DNA of 64,000 bases, taken from positions 310,001 to 374,000 of the forward strand of contig CAWHLA010000006.1 of the NCBI GenBank assembly GCA_963830065.1, read 5' to 3'. Each line of letters opens with the position of its first letter. The stretch's first letter is position 1. Below, one piece after another: positions 1 to 7,985 of the stretch. The stretch comes from JACCZR01 sp963830065 (lineage in GTDB: Bacteria > Actinomycetota > Thermoleophilia > Solirubrobacterales > Thermoleophilaceae). Below the pieces are notes generated by a model. That model was not told the DNA's origin, did no database searches, and saw nothing but the letters and a program-made list of their open reading frames with translations. A program made the translations under genes and the position numbers.

Positions 1-590
1 TGGCCCGGCTGTTCACCGACGCTGGGCACGAGGTGGTGGCCGCCGTCGACGACGGCGACCGCCTGCGCGGTGCGGTGTCCGAGCACGAGCCCGACCTCGC
101 CGTGGTGGACGTTCGCATGCCGCCCACGTTCACCGACGAGGGCCTGCGCGCCGCCCACTGGATCCGCGACGCCCACCCTGGCGTCGGCGTGCTCGTCCTC
201 TCGCAGCACATCGACGCTGCCGGCGCCGCCGACCTGGTCACCCAGAGCGGGTTCGGCTATTTGCTCAAGGACCGGGTGCTTGAGGTGGACGAGTTCATCG
301 ATGCCGCCGAACGGGTGGCACGGGACGGCTCGGCGCTGGACCCCAAGGTGGTGGCGCGCATGGTGTCCGCCGACTCGGGGATGGACGAGCTCTCGGCCCG
401 TGAGCGGGAGGTGCTCTCCCTCATGGCCGAGGGGTTGACCAACGCCGGAATCGCAAAGCGCCTGGTGCTCACCGAGCGGACGGTGGAGAGCCACGTGCGC
501 AACGTGTTCCTCAAGCTCGACCTGGCGGGGGAGGAGGACAGCCACCGGCGGGTCCTCGCAGTGCTCTCCTTCCTCGGGCGGACTCAGTAG
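1..590 (+). CDS. NarL/FixJ-family response regulator, 5' end missing
   Basis: The reading frame is open to the left edge, so the true start and the first aspartate pair of the receiver domain lie outside the window. What remains is a receiver domain with the phospho-acceptor aspartate in VVDVRMPP and a C-terminal LuxR-type helix-turn-helix (LSAREREVLSLMAEGLTNAG then LTERTVESHVRNVFLKLDL). Proteins of this family bind DNA as dimers after phosphorylation by a histidine kinase. The truncated kinase at 1261-2901 is the natural partner candidate by position. It closely resembles the regulator at 42331-42996, including the MPP-T-DEG stretch after the aspartate. Confidence 0.93.
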   Translation, partial: ARLFTDAGHEVVAAVDDGDRLRGAVSEHEPDLAVVDVRMPPTFTDEGLRAAHWIRDAHPGVGVLVLSQHIDAAGAADLVTQSGFGYLLKDRVLEVDEFIDAAERVARDGSALDPKVVARMVSADSGMDELSAREREVLSLMAEGLTNAGIAKRLVLTERTVESHVRNVFLKLDLAGEEDSHRRVLAVLSFLGRTQ

Positions 591-592
591 AG

Positions 593-660
593 GCCCTGAG
601 GCAAGTCGGGTGCATACCTCGATGTGCGACGGCGCCGGCCGGCGGACCATCGGTGCATGG
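593..660 (+). promoter_or_regulatory. Leader element, copy 1 of 3
   Basis: This intergenic stretch, ending at the start codon of the exported protein at 657, aligns over most of its length with 2869-2936 and 4046-4111. Shared blocks are CTGAG, then (C/G)GGTG-CT-CCYCG-TG, then a CCGGC-rich stretch, then CAT-GG just before the start codon. Copies 1 and 2 also share GCATGGAAACCA across the start codon. A shared promoter or regulator-binding region is the simplest reading; no -10/-35 pair was identified with confidence. Confidence 0.55.
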
Positions 661-1247
661 AAACCATCACGAACAATCTCATCCGAACGGCGTCCGTCGC
701 CGCTCTCTCATCAACGATCGCGCTCGCGGCCCTCGGAGGCGCAGGCCCGGCCCAAGCCCGGGACCTCACACTCGTGAAGCCCGGCAAGTCGATCGCCGGG
801 GTGAAGCTCGGCCAAACGCGGGCCTCCGTGCAGCGGTCGCGCCCGCTGGGGCGCCGGCGGCCGGTGAACACGGCTCGCCCCGGGAAGCGGCTCAGTCAGA
901 CGTGGTCGACGTCCGACGGCGACGCATCCTTGGTTGTCGTCTATTCCGGCCGCCGGCGGGCATCCAAGGTCGTCTTCGTGAGCACGGGCCAGGGCTCATG
1001 GCACACCCCCGAGGGCGTCAAGTACGGCGACCCGCCCTACAAGGCGGTCGGCGTCTCGGGATGCGAGCCCTACGGGCGCAATGCCGACGGCAGTCGGGAC
1101 TACGTCGACAGCGACTACGACGAGACCTCCTGCGAGCGCCGATATCGCCGTGCGCGGTGGTTCTACGTCTCCTTCAACGCCGGCGACAGCGGCGAGGTCC
1201 TGGAGTCGATCTCGGGCTTCAGCCTGTCGACCCGGCGCATCCCCTGA
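657..1247 (+). CDS. Exported protein of unknown function
   Basis: The 196-residue product starts with METITNN and a hydrophobic stretch ending in GPAQARD, a typical Sec signal peptide with an AxA-like cleavage site. The mature part is basic and contains LVKPGKSIAGVKLG followed by a domain with two cysteines (GCEPYG and ETSCERRY), which could form a disulfide outside the cell. The ATG at 657 is chosen over the upstream in-frame start at 624 because it begins the signal peptide and sits at the end of the repeated leader element. No family was recognised. The next gene starts 13 bp downstream. Confidence 0.75.
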   Translation: METITNNLIRTASVAALSSTIALAALGGAGPAQARDLTLVKPGKSIAGVKLGQTRASVQRSRPLGRRRPVNTARPGKRLSQTWSTSDGDASLVVVYSGRRRASKVVFVSTGQGSWHTPEGVKYGDPPYKAVGVSGCEPYGRNADGSRDYVDSDYDETSCERRYRRARWFYVSFNAGDSGEVLESISGFSLSTRRIP

Positions 1248-1260
1248 AAATGAAGCGATC

Positions 1261-2901
1261 GTGAGGGCCACCGCATGGTCGATCTGCGCGGTGACGGTGG
1301 CCCTCGCTGCTGCGCGGCTGGGGCTCGCGGTGGCCGACCCGGAGTCCTCCAGCTCAGCGAGCGGGCCCGGGGTGCCCGGAGGCGGGGTGGCGGTGGCCCT
1401 CTTCGAGGCGGTAGCGCTCGGAGCGCTTGCCGTCGTCGGGGCCGTTATCGCCTCGCGGCGGCCACGCAACGCGATCGGTTGGATCCTGAGCGCGATTCCC
1501 CTCTCGCTGGGCGTACTGGTGCTTGGCACCCACCTCTACTGGACATTCCAGCTGGCGGGGAACCAGGATGCGGCGGAGCTGACCGCGTGGGTGTCGAGCT
1601 GGGCATGGGTGCCGGCGATGGTGCTTGCCCTGGGGCTGTTCCCACTGCTGTTTCCGAGCGGCAGCCCACCCACTCCCCGGTGGCGCTGGGTGGCCTGGGT
1701 GGCCGGCGCGGCGTCCGTCCTGCTGTTCGTGGGAACAGCCTTCGCGCCCGGGCGCTTCGAGGACTTCCCTGTCGAGAATCCGTTCGGGGGCGGCCCGGCG
1801 GCGGAGATCGCGGGAGGGCTCGGCTTCGTCCTGCTGCTCCTCGCGGCCGTGGCCTCCCTGGTGGCGATGGTGCTCCGTTTCCGCCGCTCACGCGACGAGG
1901 AGCGTCAGCAGATGAAGTGGGTCACGGCGGCCGCCGTGTTCTTTGTCTTCGCCTTCGCCTTTCCGAGCGACGAGCTGACCGGAGAGGACGTGGGCCTGGC
2001 GGCGCTACTCCTTGGGCTGCTCGGCGTAGCGCTCGCGGTTGCGGTCGCCGTCCTCCGCTACCGCCTCTACGACATCGACCGGCTGATCAGCGCCACGCTG
2101 GTCTACGCCGTGCTGACGGTGTGCCTGGGCGCGGCGTTCGCCGCCGTGGTGCTGGTGCTGGGCATCGTCCTGGGCGGGGGCTCGGCCGCCGCCACGGCGG
2201 TGGCCACGCTGGCGGTGACGCTCGCCTTCCGTCCCTTGCGCGATCGCGTCCAGCGGCTGGTGGACCGTCGCTTTAACCGGCGGCGCTACGAGGCCAACCG
2301 ACAGGTCGACGCCTTCCTGGCCGAGCTGCGCGAGGGCCACGCTCAGCCCGAGCGGATAGGCGAGGTGCTCTCCTCGGCGACGGGAGACCCCGAGCTGCGA
2401 CTGCTGTTCTGGCTTCCGTCCCAGGACAGCCACGCCGACGAGCGCGGGTGGGTCTCAGAGCTTCCGCTCGAGCCGGCCGGGCGCACCCCGGTGCGCCGCG
2501 GCGAGCTGCTGCTGGGCACGGTGGTCCATGACCCCTCCCCGACCGAGGGGCCCTCGCTGCTCGACGAGCTGATCCTGCGGGCCGGGCTGGCGATCGAGAT
2601 CGCGCGCCTGCGCGTCGAGGTCCGCCGCCAGCTGGCCGAGGTGGAGGCTTCCCGGGCGCGCATCGTCTCTGCCACCCACCAAGAGCGCCGGCGCCTGGAG
2701 CGAGACCTCCACGACGGCGCCCAGCAACGGCTGGTGTCGATCGGGCTGGAGCTGCGACACGCCCAACGAAAACTCGCACCCGCCGAGTCTGGCTCGAGCG
2801 CCGCCCTGGACGGGGCGGTCACGGAGCTGACCGAGACGATCGACGAGCTGCGAACGCTCTCAGGGGAAGCACTGAGCCAGGTCGGGTGGCTGCCCCGATG
2901 A
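1261..2901 (+). CDS. Sensor histidine kinase lacking its ATPase domain
   Basis: GTG at 1261 gives 546 residues. About ten hydrophobic segments occupy residues 1-350, followed by a short GAF-like linker region and a HisKA_3 dimerisation domain with the phospho-acceptor motif ERDLHDGAQQR near residue 480. In the family, roughly 100 residues of HATPase_c follow. Here the protein stops about 65 residues after the histidine with LRTLSGEALSQVGWLPR, and no ATPase domain is found in any frame before the next gene. The last 11 codons lie inside copy 2 of the leader repeat, so recombination at this repeat probably removed the 3' end. It cannot autophosphorylate alone; it may be a pseudogene or act with another kinase. 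Confidence 0.85.
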   Translation: MRATAWSICAVTVALAAARLGLAVADPESSSSASGPGVPGGGVAVALFEAVALGALAVVGAVIASRRPRNAIGWILSAIPLSLGVLVLGTHLYWTFQLAGNQDAAELTAWVSSWAWVPAMVLALGLFPLLFPSGSPPTPRWRWVAWVAGAASVLLFVGTAFAPGRFEDFPVENPFGGGPAAEIAGGLGFVLLLLAAVASLVAMVLRFRRSRDEERQQMKWVTAAAVFFVFAFAFPSDELTGEDVGLAALLLGLLGVALAVAVAVLRYRLYDIDRLISATLVYAVLTVCLGAAFAAVVLVLGIVLGGGSAAATAVATLAVTLAFRPLRDRVQRLVDRRFNRRRYEANRQVDAFLAELREGHAQPERIGEVLSSATGDPELRLLFWLPSQDSHADERGWVSELPLEPAGRTPVRRGELLLGTVVHDPSPTEGPSLLDELILRAGLAIEIARLRVEVRRQLAEVEASRARIVSATHQERRRLERDLHDGAQQRLVSIGLELRHAQRKLAPAESGSSAALDGAVTELTETIDELRTLSGEALSQVGWLPR

Positions 2902-2936
2902 CTGGCCGGCGAGGGCGAACGACCATGGGCGCATGG
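2869..2936 (+). promoter_or_regulatory. Leader element, copy 2 of 3, overlapping the kinase 3' end
   Basis: This copy runs from CACTGAGCCAGGTCGGGTG into the ATG at 2933. Unlike copies 1 and 3 it is partly coding, because its first half forms the last codons and TGA of the truncated kinase. The last part, GACCATGGGCGCATGGAAAC, matches copy 1 nearly base for base. Confidence 0.55.
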
Positions 2937-3223
2937 AAACCACAGCGAATCGCTCCCCCGTAGACCTCTCCCGATCGACCGCGCGCCCGGGCCTTGCCCT
3001 GGGACTGGCCCTTTGCTCGGTGCCCGGATCGACGGTGACCTGGGACGTGCTGCCCGGCGGCGGCTTCGTCTTCGGCTTGCCGCTCGCCATCGCCGCGCTG
3101 GGCCTCGCCATCCACGCCCGCCGGCATTCGAGCCAAGGTCGGGGCAAGGCAACCGCCGCCATTCTCATAGCGGGGCTGGTGCTGACGATGATGGTCGTGT
3201 GGACGATCGTCGGGTCGCTATAG
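2933..3223 (+). CDS. Small membrane protein
   Basis: The 96-residue product has two predicted membrane segments (about residues 20-59 with a glycine-rich middle, and 71-94) separated by a basic loop HARRHSSQGRGK. The arrangement resembles small DUF4190-type membrane proteins, where GLPLAIAALGLAIHARR would be a typical first helix, but the assignment is weak. The ATG at 2933 is at the end of leader copy 2. The next gene begins 4 bp after its stop, so the two are probably cotranscribed. Confidence 0.65.
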   Translation: METTANRSPVDLSRSTARPGLALGLALCSVPGSTVTWDVLPGGGFVFGLPLAIAALGLAIHARRHSSQGRGKATAAILIAGLVLTMMVVWTIVGSL

Positions 3224-3227
3224 CGCC

Positions 3228-4031
3228 GTGAAGCGAAGCTTCGTCGCCGCCCTCGTCCTCGGGGTCCTGCTCGCGCTGCTCCCTGCGGCTGCGACCGCGG
3301 GGACCAACGGCTTCTCACCCGGTCAGCGAGCCCGCGCCGACAAACTCATCAGCAACTTCGAGAACAGCACCTCGGTGATCCAGTACTGCTACATCGAGGC
3401 AATCGGGGACGACCGGGGGTACACCGCCGGTCGCGCGGGCTTCACCTCGGCCACCGGCGACCTGCTCGAGGTAGCCGAGCGCTACACGTCGTCCGCGGGC
3501 GCCAACCCGCTCTCGCCCTTCCTCCCACGTCTACGCGAGCTGGCTGCCCGCGAAGACGGCAGCACCGCGGGCCTCGAGGGCCTTCCGAACGCCTGGCGCG
3601 CCACCTGCGGCGACGCCCGGCAGCGACGAGTCCAGGACGAGATCGTCAATCGGGTCTACTACCGCCCGGCGCGGCGCCGGTGGCGCAACCTGCGCCTGCG
3701 CACCGCGCTCTCCCTGGCAGCGATCTACGACGCCGAGATCCAGCACGGCGGGGGCGATGATGCGGACGGCGTCCCCGCCATGCTCCGCCGTGCGAAGCGA
3801 CGGGCGCGGGGCACGCCGCGAACCGGCGTCCGCGAGTCGCGTTTCTTGCGTCACTTCCTCAGCGTGCGCCGGGCGACGCTGCTCAACCCGCGCAACCGCG
3901 CCACCCGAGCGGTGTGGCGTGAGTCCGTAGGCCGCGTCTCGGTGTTCCGCTACCTGGTGCGCACGAGGCAGTGGCGCCTGGCGCCCCCCGTGCTCGTTCG
4001 GACCCGCGAGTACCGGCTGCGGCTGCGCTGA
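3228..4031 (+). CDS. Exported protein of unknown function
   Basis: GTG at 3228 begins a clear signal peptide (MKRSFVAALVLGVLLALLPA ending AATAG), leaving a mature protein of about 240 residues. The mature part is helical and arginine-rich, with single cysteines in QYCYIEA and ATCGDARQ. No enzyme motif was seen. It lies 4 bp after the small membrane protein and so probably shares the transcript started at leader copy 2. Confidence 0.75.
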   Translation: MKRSFVAALVLGVLLALLPAAATAGTNGFSPGQRARADKLISNFENSTSVIQYCYIEAIGDDRGYTAGRAGFTSATGDLLEVAERYTSSAGANPLSPFLPRLRELAAREDGSTAGLEGLPNAWRATCGDARQRRVQDEIVNRVYYRPARRRWRNLRLRTALSLAAIYDAEIQHGGGDDADGVPAMLRRAKRRARGTPRTGVRESRFLRHFLSVRRATLLNPRNRATRAVWRESVGRVSVFRYLVRTRQWRLAPPVLVRTREYRLRLR

Positions 4032-4045
4032 GGTTTCAGGGCTGC

Positions 4046-4111
4046 CACTGAGTGCAGTCCGGTGCCTGCCCCGGTGTGCAAGAGCCGGCCGGCCCGGAGC
4101 ATCGGGGAATG
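4046..4111 (+). promoter_or_regulatory. Leader element, copy 3 of 3
   Basis: The stretch beginning CACTGAGTGCAGTCCGGTG and ending at the ATG of the beta-propeller gene matches copies 1 and 2. It shares GGTG-CT-CC-CG-TGTGC and a CCGGCCGGC block with copy 1, and CTGCCCCG with copy 2. It is entirely non-coding here. Confidence 0.55.
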
Positions 4112-5920
4112 AGAGCGATCAGCCCCACCACAGCGGTCAAGACCACCCTCGCGGCCATTCTCGCCACCATGGCGCTCGTGGCTGTTCCTAGTGCGGAGGC
4201 AGCCACGCCGTCGCTGTACGTCGCGAACTCGGGCGGGAGCAACATCTCTCAGTACTCGCGCCTGGGTGGGGGCCTGCTGGCCGCATCGTCCGCCCCCGTG
4301 GCCAGCGGCGCCGGCCCTCAGACCGTCGCGGTCACCCCCGATGGGGGTCACGCCTACGTCCCGAACTTCAACTCCAACAGCGTCTCGCAGTACTCCGTCG
4401 GGACAAACGGAGTCTTCGTGCCCCAGTCGACGGCGTCCGTGGGCGCGGGTGCCAACCCGACGGGAGTCGCGGTCAGCCCCAACGGCCGCAGTGTCTACGT
4501 GACCAACTTCTCGAGTGGCAGCGTGTCTCAGTTCACGGTGGGGGCGAACGGCGCCCTGAGCCCCAAGAGCCCGGCGACGATCGGAGCCGGGGCCAACCCG
4601 ATCGCGGTGGCAGTTGCCGCCGACGGGCGCAGCGCCTACGTGGCCAACCGCGGCTCGTCAACGGTCTCGCAGTACACGGTCGCGAGCGACGGCCGCTTGG
4701 TGCCCGAGACGCCGGCCACGGTCCCCAGCGGCGCCGTGCCCTTCGGGGTAGCTGTGAGCCCAGACGGACGCAGTGTGTTCGTGGCCAATCGCGGCTCGAA
4801 CAACGTCTCTCAGTACACCCCCGCCGGCGACGGGCGCCTCTCGGCCAAGGCCCCGGCCACAGTCCCGGCAGGCACCTCGCCGGATTCCGTCGCGGTGAGT
4901 CCCGACGGCGGGAGCGCCTACGTGACGAACTCCGGCTCCGCCAGCGTCTCGCAGTACTCCCTCGGAGAGGGTGGGGCGCTGGCACCCAAGGCCACGCCCA
5001 CCATCGCGGTGGGCGGTGACCCGCGCGGCGTCACTCTCAGCCCCGATGGGCGCTACGCCTACGTGGCGTGGCGGGCGTCGAACAAGGTCGGTCAGTACTC
5101 GGTGGGGGCAAACGGCCAACTAACGCCGAGGGCGCCGACGCCGATCGACGCAGGCGCCAGCCCGCAGGGGCTGGCGGCCTCGCCCAACCAGGGCCCGGCG
5201 GCCTCGATTGCTCCCCTCACCGCCGAGGCAGGCCGGCCCGCGACCTTCGACGCGAGCGGGTCGCGAGACCCCGACGGCTCGGTGGCGCGCTACGACTGGA
5301 GCTTCGGCGACGACACGCTCGGCACCAACGCGGGCTCGCGGCCGATGCACACCTACACCAAGCCGGGCGCCTACCCGGTCACCGTCGACGTCGCCGACAA
5401 CGAGGGCTGCTCGACGGGGGTGGTCTTCACCGGGCAGACCGCGTCCTGCAACGGCTCGGGCGCCGGCCGGACAGAGCGCACGGTCGTGGTTGGCCCCGAC
5501 CGGACCCGGCCGGTCCTATCCCGGCTCAGCCTGGGCAGTCGGTTCGCACTGGGCCGGGGACGTACCCCGCGCTCAGCCGCGCGCCGGGGCACGCGGATCC
5601 GGTTCCGCCTCTCGGAGGCGGCCACCGTCCGGCTGCGCTTCGAGCGGGCGACCTCGGGCCGGCGACAGGGCCGGCGTTGCCGCCGTCCGAGCGCGCGACT
5701 GCGAAACCGCAGGAGGTGCACCCGCTGGGTCGGGGCCTTCTCCATTCGCCGCAAGGCCAAGCAGGGCTCGAACAGCGTGCGTTTCACCGGACGCGTCGGG
5801 CGCCGCAAGCTGCGGCCCGGGCGGTACCGCGTGGTCGCCGTCGCCGGCGACGCAGCGGGCAACCGCTCTCGGCCCAAGCGGCGCGGCTTCCGCATCGTGG
5901 CCCAGTCGAGGCGGAGGTAG
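4109..5920 (+). CDS. Secreted seven-bladed beta-propeller protein with PKD domain
   Basis: ATG at 4109 starts a signal peptide ending SAEAATPS. Seven repeats of about 46 residues follow, each with a VSQY(S/T) strand, a DGxL turn and a VAVSPDGRSxYVxN strand, the pattern of YVTN/lactonase-type propellers. A PKD domain comes next (FDASGSRDPDGSVARYDWSF, then HTYTKPGAYPVTV). The last 140 residues form a strongly basic module ending in RYRVVAVAGDAAGNRS, which is common on secreted proteins of Solirubrobacterales. The likely role is at the cell surface, in binding or adhesion. Catalytic lactonase residues were not identified, so no enzyme activity is claimed. Confidence 0.88.
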   Translation: MRAISPTTAVKTTLAAILATMALVAVPSAEAATPSLYVANSGGSNISQYSRLGGGLLAASSAPVASGAGPQTVAVTPDGGHAYVPNFNSNSVSQYSVGTNGVFVPQSTASVGAGANPTGVAVSPNGRSVYVTNFSSGSVSQFTVGANGALSPKSPATIGAGANPIAVAVAADGRSAYVANRGSSTVSQYTVASDGRLVPETPATVPSGAVPFGVAVSPDGRSVFVANRGSNNVSQYTPAGDGRLSAKAPATVPAGTSPDSVAVSPDGGSAYVTNSGSASVSQYSLGEGGALAPKATPTIAVGGDPRGVTLSPDGRYAYVAWRASNKVGQYSVGANGQLTPRAPTPIDAGASPQGLAASPNQGPAASIAPLTAEAGRPATFDASGSRDPDGSVARYDWSFGDDTLGTNAGSRPMHTYTKPGAYPVTVDVADNEGCSTGVVFTGQTASCNGSGAGRTERTVVVGPDRTRPVLSRLSLGSRFALGRGRTPRSAARRGTRIRFRLSEAATVRLRFERATSGRRQGRRCRRPSARLRNRRRCTRWVGAFSIRRKAKQGSNSVRFTGRVGRRKLRPGRYRVVAVAGDAAGNRSRPKRRGFRIVAQSRRR

Positions 5921-5923
5921 AGC

Positions 5924-6044
5924 ATGCGAGCACCGATGTTCCTCAGAGCACCGGATCGCTCTGGTGGCCGCCCTGGGAGCCCTGATCGGTCTCCTGGCGC
6001 CCTCGGCCGCCGCAACCGGGCACCGGTGCGGCAGACTTGGCCCC
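5924..6044 (+). pseudogene. Signal-peptide remnant before moaC
   Basis: Directly upstream of moaC and in its frame lies a stretch coding for HRIALVAALGALIGLLAP followed by SAAATG, a near-ideal signal peptide. It has no ATG, GTG or TTG at its basic end in that frame. An ATG at 5924 in another frame (MRAPMFLRAP) would supply one if the frame shifted. The stretch is best read as the start of an exported protein whose body has been deleted, now joined to moaC. Confidence 0.4.
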
Positions 6045-6509
6045 GTGGCCGAGCTGTCGCACCTCGATGACTCCGGGCAGGCCCGCATGGTCGACGTGGG
6101 CGACAAGGCGGCTACCAACCGTCGCGCCGTGGCGCGCGCCGAGGTGCGCATGAGCCCCGACACCGCCGCCGCCGTGGCGCGCGGCGACGGCCCCAAGGGC
6201 GATGTCGTGTCGACGGCTCGCATCGCCGGCATCCAGGCGGCCAAGCGCACCGCCGAGCTGATCCCGCTCTGCCACCCGCTGCCGCTGTCGTTCGTCGACG
6301 TCGCGATCGAGGTGGGTGAGTCGAGCGTGACGCTGATCGCCGAGGCCCGCACCACCGCCGAGACCGGCGTGGAGATGGAGGCGATGACCGCGGCGTCGGT
6401 GGCCGCGCTCACCGTCTACGACATGGTCAAGGGCATCGAGCGGGGCGTGGAGGTGGGGCCGGTCACGCTGCTGGAGAAGACCGGCGGCAAGGAGGACTGG
6501 CGCCGGTGA
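6045..6509 (+). CDS. moaC: Cyclic pyranopterin monophosphate synthase MoaC
   Basis: The 154-residue product begins at GTG 6045 (VAELSHLDDSGQARMVDVG). MoaC catalyses the second step of molybdenum cofactor synthesis, converting 3',8-cyclo-GTP to cyclic pyranopterin monophosphate. The family signature is intact: KAAKRTAELIPLCHPLPL-like sequence (here AAKRTAELIPLCHPLPLS), TTAETGVEMEAMTAAS and the C-terminal lysine in VTLLEKTGGK. The stop overlaps the next start as GTGA, so it is translationally coupled to the adenylyltransferase gene downstream. Confidence 0.95.
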   Translation: MAELSHLDDSGQARMVDVGDKAATNRRAVARAEVRMSPDTAAAVARGDGPKGDVVSTARIAGIQAAKRTAELIPLCHPLPLSFVDVAIEVGESSVTLIAEARTTAETGVEMEAMTAASVAALTVYDMVKGIERGVEVGPVTLLEKTGGKEDWRR

Positions 6510-6967
6510 GGGCCGGGGTGATCACCGTCTCCAGCTCGCTCGCGCGCGACGGCGGCGACGATCGCTCGGGCGACCAGCTGGTGCAGCTGTGCGCAGACGC
6601 CGGGCTCGAGGTCAGCCACGAGCTACTGCCCGACGACCGCGCGCAGATCGCCGCCGCGCTGCGGCGGCTGGCCGACGAGGAGGGCGCGCGGTTCGTGTTC
6701 ACCACCGGCGGCACCGGGCTCACCCCCGACGACGTGACGCCGGAGGCCACACGCGACGTGATCGACCGCGAGGCGCCCGGCTGGGCGGAGGCGATCCGCG
6801 CCGACTCGCGCGACCACACGCCGCTGGGCATCCTCACGCGCGGCATCTCCGGCGTGCGCGGCCGCACGCTGATCGTGAACTTCCCCGGCAACCCGAAGGC
6901 GATCGGCCAGTCGTGGCCGGTGGTCGCGCCGACCATCAAGCACGCGGCCGAGACGCTGGAGCGCTAG
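6506..6967 (+). CDS. moaB: Molybdopterin adenylyltransferase, MogA/MoaB family
   Basis: The 153-residue MoCF-biosynthesis domain contains ITVSSSLARDGGDDRSG, the nucleotide/pterin-binding TTGGTGLTPDDVTPEAT and NFPGNPKA. Enzymes of this family attach AMP to molybdopterin before molybdate insertion. GTG at 6506 overlaps the moaC stop. Whether it is functionally MogA or MoaB cannot be settled from sequence alone. A molybdoenzyme gene is not present in the window. Confidence 0.92.
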   Translation: MRAGVITVSSSLARDGGDDRSGDQLVQLCADAGLEVSHELLPDDRAQIAAALRRLADEEGARFVFTTGGTGLTPDDVTPEATRDVIDREAPGWAEAIRADSRDHTPLGILTRGISGVRGRTLIVNFPGNPKAIGQSWPVVAPTIKHAAETLER

Positions 6968-6980
6968 CCGCAGGCCGGCG

Positions 6981-7448
6981 CTAGCCGGCCATGGCCTCGG
7001 CGGCTCGCTTCCCCATCTCCTCCGGCGAAACGTCCTCCACATGCGAAGCGATGCTCCAGCGGTGGCCGAACGGGTCCTCGAACTGAGAGATGCGGTCGCC
7101 GTAGAACTCATCCCTGAGGGGACGGGTCTCGGTGGCGCCCGCGTCGAGCGCCGCCTGGTGGGTGGCGTCGACGTCCTCCACGTAGACGTGGATGGTGACC
7201 GGCGAGCCGCCCACGGTCTTGGGGCCGACAGCGCCGACGTCGGGGTGCTCGTCGGCGAGCATGATGAGGCTGTCGCCCAGCTCCAGCTCGGCGTGCCCGA
7301 CCTTCCCGCCGGGGGCCTGCATCACGTCGCCGCGCTGGGTCGCCCCCAGCACCTTGGCGTAGAAGTCGATTGCCTCCGCAGCGCCGTCCACGACGAGGTA
7401 CGGCGTGACTCGGGGGTAGTGGTCGGGGATCGGCTTGACCTCAGCCAT
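6981..7448 (-). CDS. VOC-family (glyoxalase/PhnB-like) protein
   Basis: The 155-residue product MAEVKPIPDHYPRVTPYLVV has the paired beta-alpha-beta-beta-beta modules of the vicinal oxygen chelate fold, with AIDFYAKVLGA, PGGKVGHAELELGDS, HVYVEDVDA and FEDPFGHRWSIASH. It resembles the PhnB/YdcR-like group seen in many actinobacteria, whose substrates are usually unknown. An AAGGAGG ribosome-binding site lies upstream of the ATG at 7448. It is convergent with moaB, with 13 bp between the stops. Confidence 0.88.
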   Translation of the reverse strand: MAEVKPIPDHYPRVTPYLVVDGAAEAIDFYAKVLGATQRGDVMQAPGGKVGHAELELGDSLIMLADEHPDVGAVGPKTVGGSPVTIHVYVEDVDATHQAALDAGATETRPLRDEFYGDRISQFEDPFGHRWSIASHVEDVSPEEMGKRAAEAMAG

Positions 7449-7580
7449 TTCGCGCCTCCTTGTCCTCGTTGGCTGTGCGCGACTTGGTGCTGAGACCACT
7501 TATAGCCGAGTGAGTCCCACCAGCCACCCCCGGGCGGCGCTGAGCCGCCCGGGGGCTGCCGGCGGAGGCCGGCCCCTGTC

Positions 7581-7871
7581 CTAGCGGCCGGAGATCGAGG
7601 CGGCGGTGCGGCTCTCGTCGGGCCCGGTGGTGCCGGAGCGCGAGCCGACCGAAGCGGCGACGCCGCTCTCCTCGGGGCCGCCGTCGGGGCGCAGGCTCTG
7701 CTGGGCTCCGGGGGCAACCGGCTCGGCGGTGGTGCTGCTGTCCTGGCCGATGGCGAGCACGAGCACCACCGCGATGGTCGCGCCGAGCGCGAGCAGCGCG
7801 GCGATGACGGCGGCCCGGTGGGCTCGGACCTGCTCGCTGACGTGGATCCTGGGCTGGGTGACCTGCGACAT
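7581..7871 (-). CDS. Small single-pass membrane protein
   Basis: The 96-residue protein has a short basic cytoplasmic end (MSQVTQPRIHVSEQVRAHRA), one hydrophobic helix (AAVIAALLALGATIAVVLVL) and a Ser/Pro/Gly-rich outer tail without motifs. AGGAGG lies 6 bases before the ATG. It is divergent from the large BTAD regulator and may share a regulatory region with it. Function unknown. Confidence 0.75.
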   Translation of the reverse strand: MSQVTQPRIHVSEQVRAHRAAVIAALLALGATIAVVLVLAIGQDSSTTAEPVAPGAQQSLRPDGGPEESGVAASVGSRSGTTGPDESRTAASISGR

Positions 7872-7985
7872 GACCGACCTCCTGGGGTGGGTTTGCTCTG
7901 ACGCCGAACACCCTGCGCCCGCCTGCTTTCAGGGCCCCTACCGGCCGGTAACAGCCGTGCTACGTTGGCCCCAGGGGACTGAAGA

